Source: Astropecten irregularis
Lineage: Eukaryota; Echinodermata; Asteroidea; Paxillosida; Astropectinidae
Length of the DNA stretch: 64,000 bases
Assembly: GCA_963971285.1 (NCBI GenBank)
Contig: OZ020259.1
Coordinates: 6,572,001 to 6,636,000 of the forward strand
Direction: 5' to 3'
Shown here: piece by piece, positions 1 through 11,385 of the stretch
How the letters are laid out: each line of letters starts with the position of its first letter
How positions within the stretch are numbered: the stretch's first letter is position 1
Translations under genes and position numbers: made by a program
Notes under the pieces: model-generated
What the model was told of the DNA's origin: nothing
What the model saw: only the letters and a program-made list of their open reading frames with translations
Databases searched by the model: none

Positions 1-374
1 GGGCAACCTACACATCGGCAGACGCGGGGAAATTGTATTGAGGAGATTGACGGCAGTGGTACCAGGGTGTTCACGGTGACTCCTGTGATTGCCGAGGAGC
101 AGGTGTCGTGCTGCAGTGTCTCCTAGACGGAGCGGATGGGCAGAGTTTTTACGCCGTGTTACACAGAAAGGAATCGAACATTGGTCACGTCCATCGTTAC
201 AGTTCTACCGGGGACTTTCTTAGGTGTACGGCCAGTGATCTTTGCGATTCAAACGGGATCATCCTCGAATTTCGTGGGGAACCGGCAGTGACCAACTGCT
301 CCCCTTTAAAAGGTTATGAAAAACAGTATATCTCATTTGATCATTTCTTGCGTGAGGGATGCAAATTGAGGTGA
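1..374 (+). CDS. Possible 3' end of an unrecognised gene
   Basis: Frame 1 is open from base 1 to about 123 and frame 3 is open from 51 to a stop at 372-374, so the two overlap. The frame-3 peptide is about 88 residues with balanced composition and ordinary codon use. It includes phrases such as VHRYSSTGDFLRC that loosely recall NHL-type beta-propeller repeats of TRIM proteins, but I cannot assign a family. The shift between frames near 100-125 could be an intron junction, a sequencing error or a decayed exon. The real start lies left of the window if this is genuine. An AATAAA lies 450 bases downstream. It could equally be a chance open stretch. Confidence 0.25.
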
Positions 375-2449
375 TAGTAACCAGGCACATCAATTGGTTA
401 AACAAATAGATACATGATTTTGTTTTGGATGGGGATGTCAATGAAATCTTTGTATAGTGATTTTTTGATACATTTTGAAATGAAAATTCGAACTAGATCC
501 GTTCTGTAGATGATTAGGAATTATGCATATTATGAATGATTATGAATGATGTTATGACTATGTATATACAAATATGCACGGGAAGCTTAGATCATTTTCA
601 CACATGTTTCACTTCGAATGATTTGCAACCAGATTATGCCGCTGTGCACATTTCACAGTCATGTATAAGCTGTGTGTAGAGGTGGTCCTTGTATTGCTTT
701 TACATGCAGTGCTAAGTGGCAATCATAATAAGTTTCAGTTCTCATTGTGTTGTGTCTTTATATAGATTGTATATCAAGTCCCGTACTGTCTGAATTTCTA
801 CATGATTCGATCGTTATGTAGAATAAAGGATGACTCAACTCGCGATGATTTTGCAATTAGTATTAGAATGTTGCTACAAATTTAATGAAACATATGTATA
901 ATATGTAAGCTGCTATACGTGGTTTGATCATGTGTGAACATATTGATCATGGATGTTCGTATATGTTCCTCGCTGCGCGCTCAAGACTAAGTATGAATCA
1001 TTAGAAATACAAATAAAAAAAAATATTCGCGTTGGTGAATTCCAATAATGTATTTTATTCTGAGCTCCTAATGTAAGATCCAACCACATTCAGACATTTT
1101 TGTGACATTTTACGGGCAATCAATCAACATCCTGAGATGAATTATTCAATCAATCAATCAAAATAAAATCAACACAGTAGGCAGCAGGAACGCCAAAAAC
1201 AAACACCTTGAAAACATCTTGAAATCTGGAAAATTTCACCTTTATCCACAACATTGATCCACATCCACTGCCGTTGAAATGTCTGCATCATCATACACGA
1301 ATGGAAGCGGATACAACTTTTCATTCATTGCGTAACATGAGAAATAAGAGTAAGATCTACTTACTCTACATTGTTAGTATCATTTTGTTATGATCGTTGT
1401 GCAACATTTGAGTTGTGGTCTAGTTTTGCCCAAATCAGTTCAGCAATTGCTATGTATAGAATATGATTGCACCTCCTCATATCTGGTCTCGTAGTTTTAT
1501 GCACTGTACGAGATTTTGCGTCGAGATAACAGCAGCATACTAGGGGCATATCAAGCCCCGTTGTGAGCGTTCCAGGTGGAGGGATGGGGATAAGCCTTTT
1601 GATGAGGAGGTAGAGGAGGGCTGGTGCAAAGGAGGAGGGAGTAGAGGGGTTTGCTGTGGTGGAGTTGGAGGAAGTGGAAGTGATAATGCCAGTGAACGGA
1701 TACTCCCTTCGTTTATACAGTGTGCTTCTGTCCGATGTTTATCAATAAGACTATATCATTATAATTGGGCAATATAATAAAATGATACAAACACTGCCTC
1801 TAGATTAGACTAAGGGATCGAGAATGGGTAGTCCAGCGCTATCATCAACGCAACCGGCGACGATCATTTTGTTAATCGCAGTCGAAAATAAAGAGGGCAC
1901 TGGGAACTATAATACTACTACGCCTGGCTCTAAACAAACGTTCGCGCGTTTTGAGAAGTGTGTATGACGCCCTCTTCATGCTTACAATCCAGGATCCGGC
2001 GAAATGGATGTTGCTGGGGTTTCATCACAAGCAGGAACTCACTGACGTCACTGAAACTCACAGATGCTACCTTCATCACATTTACTGGACCAGTCAGACA
2101 TCGCAGTTCAGACTTGGTGCTTTAACGAAACCAGGCTTGAGGCTAGGTTTGGGAAATGATTTCGAATTTTTCTTTTTCCGAGGCCCCCAAAACGGAAATA
2201 AGCTTTGGTCATTTGTCTGTAATATGCTAATAAACTATGTTTTAAACGTGTTTGGGCGTGACCAAAAAAACTGCTAACACTTGTGACAATTTGCGGTTAA
2301 GTTTAACTGTACTCGTCTGCACGAAGCGTATGAACTTAATGGGACCATGTCAGGGTTTGCAAACCATCGTGTACCATTGGTAAATAGCAAATTGTGACGG
2401 AGGACTTTATTAGAGTTCCTCTGAGTTATTTGATTTTATCTTATTAGCA
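375..2449. other. Intergenic; no supported gene
   Basis: AT-rich sequence with short simple repeats (CAATCAATCA near 1130-1160). A purine-rich GGAGG tract at about 1560-1700 resembles a tract at 45150-45290, including a shared word GGAAGTG.AAGTGAT. An open stretch at 1951-2277 has no recognisable motif and is not called as a gene. Confidence 0.5.
822..827 (+). promoter_or_regulatory. Candidate polyadenylation signal AATAAA
   Basis: A canonical AATAAA about 450 bases after the stop of the possible gene at the left edge. No other support; AATAAA is common by chance in AT-rich DNA. Confidence 0.25.
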
Positions 2450-4345
2450 GAATCTTTCTGTATCAGCAATCCAAGATCTTCGCTCATGCTAAATGTTGAT
2501 GAACATTTGGAGTTTGGTCTCATTCATTATGTAGCCACCAATCAACGCTAGACTGGTTCCCGTTCCCTCCGTTGTCTACTATACGGCTACGTCTGTCACT
2601 CAACGAATATACATGTATATCGAGATCGTTGTTATATTTTCCACTAAAAATGTAAGGATGGTTTAGGGAAAACAAGTCAAATTCATCAATATTTTTATGA
2701 GGCCTACTAGCTTTGTAATTGGTAGGCCTAAGTCAAGTATCGAATATACCGCAAGCAATAAAGACTTACCAGTTAGGCTTTCGAAGAAAGATGATGTTTG
2801 TGATTGTATCTGGAAATGTTTGATGGCTGGTTGTCCACGATTCACCAAGTTCGTCAGTCAGGTGGTGTAATTATCTCAGCTCATGGGGGGACATCTTTGA
2901 AGACGAAAACTTTCCTACTACGTTTTTGCGTCTTTGAAGATGCGCAAGGCGCTTTTTTTTTCCAGCTAAAAGTGTTGCTGCTATTATCAACAGATGGATC
3001 CACTGTGAAGCTTATGACTTTTAAATTAAAAACGTCACAGTGGATCGGTGACAAAAACAAAACACATTTCTGAAATAACAATGCTAGATACTTATAAACT
3101 GTTTTTGGAACTAATACACTGTCACTTTTATTTATGATTGCATTTACACGTACAGGTAAATATGACATACTTTCTCAGTGTTGGGTGAATCTCTTCATGT
3201 TTACTGGAGTATTATAAGACAATCAATCGTTGACATTATAAACATTTCGCCAAAAACTATTCTGAACTCAGAATGAAATATTTTAGATCATCATTTTTTT
3301 TTAAGTTACTAAATTCGTTCGTTTTAGAATTATGTTTTGATTGTGTATTTTAAAATCTCTTGCCGAAATAATTGAGGGACAAATTGCATAGAGCTGCGTA
3401 TGCATAATAATGATTGTGCGCTTTATTGATTTTAATATTAATTTTCATGTGGCTGCTTAATATTCAGCACACAAATAATATACTTAATTCTTCTACACCG
3501 GTTGTTTATAAATATCTCTGACTTTTCAACGCCATTTACCAGGCGAGTGTAAGGAAACCTTCGAAAAACGTGTATGTTTGAGCCAACGTTCATGTTGTAG
3601 TATTAAGCAGGGGAGAATCGTTTACTGTTAGGCAGCTCTATGGAATTGAACCATGTTGTAAATTACAAACCTGTCATGCAAAACAGGATACCTACAAATT
3701 AAAATGTCAGTTACAATAAAAAAACAGTTTGAAATCCACTCTAAAATTCGAACACAATTCATGGCACGAATACGATTTAACCAAACAACATGTTACTTTT
3801 AAGCCATTCTGATGCTCAGTGATCTTGAAATACGTGACTTGTAAGGGTTACAGAACAAGCTGAACAGCACTCACACTTTATGTGATTAAGAAACAATTTG
3901 CTATATAGAAAAGTTTGAAGTCAAAATGCAAATTATATAGTAAAACTGACAACTTATCTTAAATTACTGGTTTTCTGTCTACCAATGCATTTTGATATAA
4001 ACCATGGTGCCAAAGTGTAAACGATTTGTGCTATTTCTATTATTTAAAAACATCTTAAAATTCAAATTTGATTATATATTTTCTATTACTTTTTATAATT
4101 GTTTTTATAATTGTTCTGTGTAACTTAATTTGGTTCGAGTTATAAATTGTAGGCCTAACGTCAAACAAGACTACCCACAGATTAGATATCTTTCACATTG
4201 AACGTTGATTAAAATTTACAAAATGAAATAATTTGAATAGAATTGAATCACATGAATCAAGTGTAATCACACAATGTATTTGTTCAATACCATACGGATG
4301 CTTATTGATATTCAAATGGTGCTGAATTGCACACGATTTGTGCTA
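2450..4345. repeat. Segmental duplication, copy 1 (partner 8430-9835)
   Basis: Collinear similarity with 8430-9835: CAGAATCTTTCT, then CTGGTTCCCGTTCC, then a long shared word around CACGATTCACCAAGTTCG, then similar AT-rich sequence down to ATTCAAA.TGGTGCTGA. The copies differ by many small indels and substitutions, so the duplication is old. Each copy lies just downstream (3' side) of minus-strand C-type lectin sequence, which suggests the lectin and its 3' flank were duplicated together. No gene is supported inside. Confidence 0.7.
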
Positions 4346-4591
4346 TTTTCATATTTGTGTTGCTTGTTCGTATTGATGTGGATCCACTTAAGATATGTAC
4401 ACCGTTACATAAACCTGAGCAGATTTCACAAAACAACTTGAATTTATTTAAATCAATATGTGAGATGTTTTGCTTGGCCTTACTATAGTCTGTAATATAC
4501 CGGTGCATTGCGGGTTTGTGCTAAAATTATCAACAATATGTGACTACGACTTAAATTAGAGAGTATAAACGAGAAATGAACGTAAATATTT

Positions 4592-4879
4592 CTAAAGAAA
4601 CACTGGCTTTGTTGAAAAAGAAATTGACGTGTGCGTGTTTGTGTGAGGGCGGTGCATGGGGGAAGGCAGCCAGAGCCAACACCGATTCTGACTTCCGAAT
4701 AACTGGTTTCGGTGAGAGTAAGTAGTCTGCTTGCACACTGCAAGATAATAATTTCCGCAATCATTGTCATGCCACTGACAAGTACCTTCGCAAGTGACAC
4801 CACAATCTTCTCCACCGTCATTTGGCTGCACGTCTCTCCAATGAAACCAAAAATCAAGAACAATTTTGTTCTTCCTTAG
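4592..4879 (-). pseudogene. C-terminal half of a C-type lectin domain; orphan exon or 5'-truncated copy
   Basis: On the minus strand a run of T ending in AG at about 4880-4890 looks like a splice acceptor. From 4879 the frame reads through FWFHWRDVQPNDGGEDCG, later QWHDNDCG and LAVCKQTTYSHRNQ. This is the second half of a C-type lectin domain, with a QPN sugar-site triplet, WHD in place of WND, and the last three conserved cysteines. It then continues about 36 residues to a stop at 4592. The N-terminal half is not found in the 660 bases upstream. The end of the domain and the following 100 bases resemble the intact gene at 5542-6030, where a stop follows the same YS.R motif. It is either a truncated pseudogene or an alternative last exon. 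Confidence 0.65.
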
Positions 4880-5541
4880 CTAAAAAAAAAATAACGTTGA
4901 CAAAAACAAAAAAGAGCACTGTGAGAAATTATCTTTTTTTTTTCTCAAAAAGTGGGCACCGTATGGTTCTTGAAATTTCAAAGATGGCTGTTACTGTATC
5001 TGCCTTGATATTCGTGCCTTAGGATCTGTATTTTCTTTGACGAAAGGCAAAATTCCTTTAATACTAATAGTTGTGTTCAGCCTCACTTGCCATGGTACGG
5101 AATGGAGTCCAAATATTCACGGTAAACTGTTGGTTTCAGGCTAGGCACTGATGCCTAATGGAGCAATTTGTTTGGGCATTCAGCATCAGATGGCATGACG
5201 GCATCAAATATAAACCACTCAATAAGGTAGGACTTGCGGTTGCACCATGTACAGATAAAACTCTTTTTGTGCGGTTTTGTGAAGAACCATTGGTGAACAC
5301 TCGACGTTCCGAACAGTTTGATTTGATCGTGTGTTCGCAATATAGTACATTTGTAGCTGGTAGTTGTAGTACACCCATGTCACTGTGTCTCTAGCGTGCA
5401 CAACGTCATTCATGTCATTCACCATCTGAAGAAACACTGGGATTGTTGATAGAGAAACTGAGATGTACATGATTATGTGAGGGCGGTGCATTGGGAAAGG
5501 CAGCCTGATCCACACCGATTCTGACTTGTGAGTCGGATTAC
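4880..5541. other. Spacer between lectin copies
   Basis: Contains the 3' flank of the lectin at 5542-6030 and a dispersed repeat at 5090-5340. No coding sequence for the missing N-terminal half of the downstream lectin fragment was found. Confidence 0.5.
5090..5340. repeat. Dispersed repeat, intact copy
   Basis: Shares long words with 6755-6980 (AAATATTCACGGTA, GCAATTTGTTTGGGCATTCA, GACGGCATCAAATATAAACC) and, further along, with 7947-7985 (GTGAACACTCGACGTTCCGA). In the second locus the two halves are separated by about 960 bases of inserted DNA. A short piece, GACGGCATCAAATATAAA, also occurs near 33553. Function unknown. Confidence 0.65.
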
Positions 5542-6030
5542 TTACTTTCGGCGAGAGTAGGTAGGCTGCTTGCATACTGCACGATACGACACTCCGCAAT
5601 TATCGTCATCCCATTGACGAGTTTCCTGAATAATGGCACAACAATCTTGCCCATTATTATAGTCATCAGGTTGCCAGTATGCCCAATTTCTGAAGCTAAC
5701 TTCCTCTCCTCCCTCCTTGCACACCCAGGCTCCCTCGGTCTCCTGATCGTTGCAGTCGATCCAAGCTATCTTCCCGTCCGGAATCAAATCGTGCGCGATG
5801 AAATCGTTCTCTTCCAGGGAGCTTGGCACGGCCAGAATGCCACCAAACTTGGCGCATTCGGATCTAGCACTCGACCAGGTAAACCTTGATTGAGTGAGCA
5901 AATAACAAGAAGTTCCCCAGTGATGCCACATCGGAGGGCAGGGTGGATCTGGGTGTAAACATCTGGCCGAAACTTGAGTTACACAGCAAGTGGTTAAAGC
6001 CACTGTTACTGTCAGTACTGCTGAAAACAT
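5542..6030 (-). CDS. Secreted C-type lectin, single domain, intronless, 162 aa
   Basis: A complete frame of one signal peptide plus one C-type lectin domain. Residues 1-22 are a hydrophobic signal peptide, and the domain runs from C31 to C153. Visible landmarks are CPPMWHHWGTSCY (31-43), the ECAKFGG cysteine at C59, SSLEENDF, W102, QPD at 120-122 (a galactose-type calcium-site triplet), C130/C131, WDD at 140-142 in place of WND, C145 and C153. An additional pair, C93 and C104, is placed identically in the lectin at 34849-35337. Family members bind sugars and act as secreted pattern-recognition proteins; binding here is inferred. The start is the first ATG after a TATA box at 6098-6104. It has intact and decayed paralogues on both sides. 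Confidence 0.9.
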   Translation of the reverse strand: MFSAVLTVTVALTTCCVTQVSARCLHPDPPCPPMWHHWGTSCYLLTQSRFTWSSARSECAKFGGILAVPSSLEENDFIAHDLIPDGKIAWIDCNDQETEGAWVCKEGGEEVSFRNWAYWQPDDYNNGQDCCAIIQETRQWDDDNCGVSYRAVCKQPTYSRRK

Positions 6031-6097
6031 ACTTCACTCAGCAAGCAGACACTCTGACGTAGCAAAGTTCCCTCCAGCTGCAGGTTATTTTGCCCGA

Positions 6098-6104
6098 TTT
6101 TATA
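6098..6104 (-). promoter_or_regulatory. TATA box of the lectin gene at 5542-6030
   Basis: The minus strand reads TATAAAA about 70 bases upstream of the ATG, which would give a 5' leader of roughly 40 bases. Position and sequence fit a core promoter; no other element was identified. Confidence 0.5.
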
Positions 6105-6754
6105 TTTATTAAAGAGTTCTTTGCAAAATCATCTAACACAAGTTAGTTTCAACGTCCCAATCTCTATGAACCTTGCAAATCCTCTGCAGTCACTTCAAGG
6201 ATCTGTGTTATTCTCAGGTCTGATATCGCTCATAACTCATGTGTCCAGTGTTTCTTGTCGTTTCTGTTTGATGCCAACTTCTACTATAACAATCCCACTC
6301 TGGTTAACGGTCTCTGGGGACTGACTCTTCAACACGCAGCCGACTGCTCAAATGATATGCTTTACTGGACTGAAGCGGATTCCAAAATTATCGATCTGCG
6401 GCATCGTTCCAATACACGCTTGATTAGACAAACTATAGTGATATACACGGCACCAGGGTCACACTTCCTCAATATCAAAGCTTTTTAATATTACAGTTTA
6501 ATATTGAACTGTGCCTAATGAAATCAACCATAATAATTTTTTAGGGGAGTGAAAAGCAGCCTTTTCTAATTGTAAGAGCAGCCTATTTTCAGGCTACAGC
6601 CTTGGCATTGAAACAAACAATGAAATTGGTGTTCATCAGATGAACTAACGGCTTTGTCTCCTTTCCAAGACCTCAGTAATTTTGTGGCCAGTTTTAATTA
6701 AAAATGTCAAGGAGAGCGTACAAATTCTACATCATCTTTAATAATAAAATTTGT
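6105..6754. other. Upstream intergenic; nothing recognised
   Basis: Open stretches at 6121-6324 and 6255-6488 have no domain signature. No repeat partner was found in the window. Confidence 0.4.
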
Positions 6755-6984
6755 TGTTCGGCCTCACTTGGTACCTAAGGTACGGCATGGAGACAACAAT
6801 TTTGAATAAACCGAGGCCAAATATTCACGGTATATTGTTGGTTTCCGGCTATGGGCACTGATGACGCAAGGCGCAATTTGTTTGGGCATTCATCATCGGA
6901 CGGCATGACGGCATCAAATATAAACCACTCAATAAGGTGGGATTTGCGGTTCCACAATGTGCAAACAAACTCTTTTTGAGAAGT

Positions 6985-7946
6985 GGGTTTGAGCATAGAG
7001 CTAGGCAGAAAATAGACTTGGGGCCAAGTCTTTCTTAGTCCGCCCGGTAAGTGTCTCTTTTTTTCCCGCAACTCTCGCGAAACCGCGCGAGACTTATGGC
7101 TACGGCGAGAGTTCAGCTCTCGGCCCGGGACCCCTCAAAAAGAAAGACTTGGGAAACCTGTTTTAGACGCATATTCATTTATTCACGTATGGGCGTGCTT
7201 TGCATTACGGTTGCCGTAGAGACGGCCGTTAAGACGAGTCCATTTTATTTGAGGGTGTATACAATTTCAAATAAGGCAGCAGTGGTGTACTTACATTGGA
7301 CAGCATTTTCAAATTATGGTTTTTGTTCAATTACTTCATAAATTGAATGATTTAATAAATAATTTTGTATTAAGCTGGAACTTAATCTATTAGTTTAACA
7401 TATGTGCATTAGTTCATGGAAATGAATAATACCTAAATAAATACTAAATACTAAAAATACCTACGGTAAATGTCATTTTTTTTAGCAAGTGTGTAGGTTA
7501 ACATGTACCTGATGTACGTAGGTCTACACTATAGCTACAGTTAGTAAGACGGACTTATAAGATATTCCTAATATGCACACAGAAGATAAAAACAAACATG
7601 CACATATTAATTTCACGACCCACGAGTTAAAAGTCTCATTATCAAGGTCATACTGCAGCTATATAGCTAGATACTTGCGACGGCTGTGGTTGTGTATTCA
7701 ACGTGAATCAGCCCTAGTGTACACGTGTAGGATGTAGCGTAGGCCTACATAATGAATCGCCGCACGCATTCATGCAAGTTGCAACCGCAGGCTTTGTTTA
7801 AAATAGTAGTTATTATGCAAATGTATCATTGAGGTAGTGTGGCCGGCCGCAGTGCTTTTCCAATGGGGTTTAATTGGGCGATTAGTGATTGGATTAGTGA
7901 TAGGTTGCAGTTCGAACTCCTTCTCTTCCTAGCTCTATGGTTTGAC
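6985..7946. mobile_element. Inserted non-autonomous element with inverted ends
   Basis: Bounded by comparison with the uninterrupted copy at 5090-5340. The left end carries CATAGAGCTAGGCAGA and the right end TTCCTAGCTCTATG, an inverted pair. About 960 bases, no transposase-like frame, and a smaller inverted-repeat element at 7023-7152 lies inside. Exact ends and target duplication are uncertain. Confidence 0.5.
7023..7152. mobile_element. Small GC-rich MITE-like element (130 bp)
   Basis: Terminal inverted repeats CCAAGTCTTTCTT at the left and AAGAAAGACTTGG at the right enclose a GC-rich core, unlike the AT-rich surroundings. No coding capacity. Superfamily not assigned. Confidence 0.55.
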
Positions 7947-7989
7947 AGGAACCGGTGGTGAACACTCGACGTTCCGAACAGTTTGCTCT

Positions 7990-8429
7990 GTTCGTCTTCA
8001 GGAAGGTGACCCTCTTCATGAGGGTCATACAAATCACTCGCATTCACCTACAAAACGCCTGCACATTCAGACACCCATGACTCTATCATTATCTTCTCAT
8101 TATTCACCAATCTGCATACAACAAAGTTTCCTCATCATAAATGCATCTCCATATCCCAAAACAGTTGCAGATCTATAAATAGATATAGTGGAGAAGGGGG
8201 CTGCACCCCAGCTCACCGAATTTTGATTTTAAAAACTTAGAAAATGATCGAGTTTTTAAGGAGGTGTATGCGATGCATTGCACAATACTCTCGTTTACAT
8301 AAATATGGTAAATCTTGTTTGATAATCATACAACGGTGTTGACCGACTATGTGTAAATTTGACAAATTGTAACAGCGTGTTTACAAGATGCTCATAGTTA
8401 TTTGGACAACGACGTTTTTATCATATAAA
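7990..8429. other. Intergenic; nothing recognised
   Basis: No supported coding sequence or repeat partner. Confidence 0.4.
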
Positions 8430-9835
8430 CCAGAATCTTTCTCAAAGGCTAAATGACCTGTCATGTGAAATGTTGAGGTTTATGAGCTAATTTCAGACGA
8501 TAGCCTGGTTCCCGTTCCCTTCGTTAAGCTCTGACGTCTACGTATGTCACTCATCGAATTTAAAATTCGTACTGGGACTGGAACCAGTCTACCATCTCGT
8601 TCGATGCCTGGTTTGTAACCATGGCAACCTAGAGGTCACTAATTTCGATATCCTTGTTTTTCTTCACTCGAAATTCAATAATTTGTTTAGGGGAAAATTC
8701 CGGTTCACATTTAAATTCCTATATGTTATTATGAGGCCTAACCTACTTGGCAATTAGTAGGCCTAATATCCACGTTACTGCTGGCAATAAACAAGACTTC
8801 TCACCTTTCTAGGGATTGAAGATGATGATTGTGATTGTGATTGTATCTTGAAATGGTTGATGACTGGTTCTCCACGATTCACCAAGTTCGTCAGTCAGAT
8901 GGTGATATTAACTCAGCTCATCTGACGCCATCTTTGAAGAGGAAAACTTTCCACCTGCGTTTGCAGCGTCTTCGGAAGTGAGCGCGTGCACGTTTGATGT
9001 TCTAAACGCGCGCACGTTCTTCAAAATGACTGATTATAAGACGCGCAGCCAATGCGTATAACGTGTAAAACTTATGACTTAATACATGCAAGTTACTGGA
9101 ATGATAATGCTAGATACATGTACAGTATGCTATTGAACTAATACACTTTAACTTTTATTAATCATTGTATTTTGCACGTACATGAAAATATGGCATATTT
9201 CCGGTTGAGTAATGTGTTTAGTTTTAATCAAATATAATAAGAATCCCATCGACGACATAATGGACAATTCGCGGAAAACTATTCAAAACTTCAAGAATTG
9301 AGATCGTCATTGTTTTCTTGTTATCAATTTCTCAATTCGATCGTTTGTTTTGATATGTGTTTTCTCAAATCTCTTGCCCAAATGATTACGGGGGACGAAT
9401 TGCATGGAGCTTCTTATGCATAACAATGATTGTGTGATTCCCGTGGCTGCTTAACATTCAGCACAGAAAGAGGACACTTAATCTTTCTGCACCGATTGTT
9501 TAGAAGCATCTATGACCGAACAATGCAAATCACCAGGTGAGTGTAAGCAAACTGGTGAAAAAAGATCATGTATCAGTAAATTAATTTTGCTAGAATAAGT
9601 AGAGAAGAATCGCTTACCGTTAAGCAGCGCTATGTAATTGACCTGACTTGTAAATTATAAACGTCTCATGTAAAACAGGCTACGTACAGATCAAATGTAA
9701 TTTACAATGAAAACAGTTTATAATGGCACACTAAAATATGATCGCACAAATATAGTTTAACCAGACAACGTATTACTTTTATATTATACTAATGCATATT
9801 GGTATTCAAAATGGTGCTTTACGATTTGTGCTCTG
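8430..9835. repeat. Segmental duplication, copy 2 (partner 2450-4345)
   Basis: Collinear with the first copy but about 500 bases shorter because of internal deletions. It lies on the 3' side of the lectin at 10615-11385, as copy 1 lies on the 3' side of the half lectin at 4592-4879. This supports an ancient duplication of lectin plus flank. Confidence 0.7.
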
Positions 9836-10614
9836 TTCAAATTGGAGTTGGATTTAATTTAGTTTTGTTTGGCCCGGTTTGGTTGGTTGGTTGGTTTGGG
9901 TTTTCTGCATTCAGTCAGAGCTCGTATAGTATGGTTCACGATTTGATTAATCTACGCACAATTTACAAAGGTGTCACAACAAATACTAGGCATGTCAGAT
10001 GTCACGATATCATATACATAAAAAAAGTAGAATGTTACCCGCGGACACTAATTTCAAATGTCGGTTTCAAAGGGATTAAGAGTAGCTCCGTTTGTAGTGC
10101 ATTATACATCGCTCTCGTTTCCACGATTACATTATGTCTTGTTAGATCATCCTATATTGGATTGCTGTTAATTGCTCTTAACACGATACATTCTAATCAC
10201 CAACTTAGTAATCCGTCTCAAAGAAGTTGGTGTTTATAACAGTTGACGACATCCAAATAATAAATCGTTTCTATTGAATCCCCGCAATTAATCTGAAAAC
10301 CAAACAAATGTTGTAAAAAGAAAGTATGATCGTCATTATCTTCTATCGTTTGCTCCATAGGATAAGGATTTAAAACAAGTTACTAACCTCATCGTGAATA
10401 TTATCAGGGATGGCATTGACTTGTTGCTGATGATTTGCTGCCCAAATCTGCTGAACTGAATCAAGATATTCCTATACTATATTATAGGAAGATATACCAT
10501 CTGAACAAAACGGTCCTAATGTTCCCGTGATAGTTCTTGCTTACAATACTCTTTTTGAGCCATTACTATAAGCAGAATGGATCATTCTGTCCGACGGACA
10601 CTCCAATGTCAGGC
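9836..10614. other. 3' flank of the lectin at 10615-11385; no gene
   Basis: A plus-strand open stretch across 9799-10239 begins inside the duplicated segment, has low-complexity Val/Trp/Gly sequence and matches no family, so it is not called. Confidence 0.4.
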
Positions 10615-11385
10615 CTAGTTGCCAGAGCAGAAGTCAACGGTGATATCATGGGACACAACCTTCATTCCACCCTCTCTGACGTCAGTAGATTTGACAGTCA
10701 TTTCGTAGTCTCCATTCCGAGCTTGTGAATCTTGAGTGATGCTGTACACGGACTGTCCTTGCATCGCCACTTTGGAGAGATGCTTGGATTCCAGTGCTTC
10801 GATGAGCTTGGCAGATAGGCACTGCTGATCGGCTGCAGCTCCGGTGCATACGTCAGGGCGGGAAACTAACTTCTCGCACATGTTGTATTTAAAACGATCG
10901 CAAAACTGTGGTGACTTCCATTGTCCATTTTCATCTGCAGAGCCTCTTCGGGCAATGACTGCACACATTCCCGATGACCAATCAGTCGACGGTGACCAGT
11001 TTCTATACTGGGTATCGACTCGGTCTTCTCCTTCGATGCAACTCCACACGCCGTTTCCATCCCCAGTGCAACCAATCCACACCCCAGTGCTTGGATTTGA
11101 TGCGTCATGCAACGCAAAAATGAAATCGTTCTCCGACAGAGAAGAAGGCACGGCCAGGTATGCACAGTGTTTCTTACAACACTCAACAGCATCGGCGTAC
11201 GTTAGTTTGTCTGTTCCACAAGGTTGCATCTTGTAAAGAGAGTTACCCCACTGGGTCCATCCAGTCTTCACACTAATTGCAGTTGGGATGATCCCTAGCA
11301 GTAACAAGCTCACAGCTGAGGTGAAACTCACCAGGAATTTCACATCGATCATCATGGTGATTAATGCCTGAAGCCTATAGGCCAT
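10615..11385 (-). CDS. C-type-lectin-like secreted protein with a novel C-terminal region, 256 aa
   Basis: The frame is open to 11505, but the ATG at 11383-11385, or those at 11350-11355, best fits a signal sequence: a hydrophobic run at residues 15-38 follows MMIDVK. The lectin-like domain spans about 43-172: WTQWGNSLY, a C69/C70 pair and C74, AVPSSLSENDF (shared with the gene at 5542-6030), VWIGC, WSC, MCAVI and a last cysteine in YNMCEK. There is no QPD/EPN triplet and no WND motif, so calcium-dependent sugar binding is doubtful. About 85 residues follow the domain, ending in ITVDFCSGN, and I recognise no known fold. No introns or frame breaks. An upstream block at 11640-11970 recurs near other genes of the window. 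Confidence 0.85.
   Translation of the reverse strand: MAYRLQALITMMIDVKFLVSFTSAVSLLLLGIIPTAISVKTGWTQWGNSLYKMQPCGTDKLTYADAVECCKKHCAYLAVPSSLSENDFIFALHDASNPSTGVWIGCTGDGNGVWSCIEGEDRVDTQYRNWSPSTDWSSGMCAVIARRGSADENGQWKSPQFCDRFKYNMCEKLVSRPDVCTGAAADQQCLSAKLIEALESKHLSKVAMQGQSVYSITQDSQARNGDYEMTVKSTDVREGGMKVVSHDITVDFCSGN

Larger units (their letters stand above)
6755..7985. repeat. Second copy of the 5090-5340 repeat, split by an insertion
   Basis: Bases 6755-6980 match the first part of the repeat at 5090-5340 and 7947-7985 match its end. The intervening DNA is absent from the first copy, so this pair records an insertion event. Confidence 0.6.

Noticed and set aside
1951-2277. 108-codon plus-strand open stretch.
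   Set aside because: No recognisable domain, no splice or promoter context; cannot be supported from sequence alone.
5538-5545. A GTAAGT at the end of the lectin frame (CGAAAGTAAGTAAT) that could be a splice donor.
   Set aside because: The TAA inside it is an in-frame stop right after the complete domain, as expected for a full-length protein; no sensible downstream exon was found.
9799-10239. 146-codon plus-strand open stretch.
   Set aside because: Overlaps the old segmental duplication, is not open in the partner copy, low complexity and no family signature.
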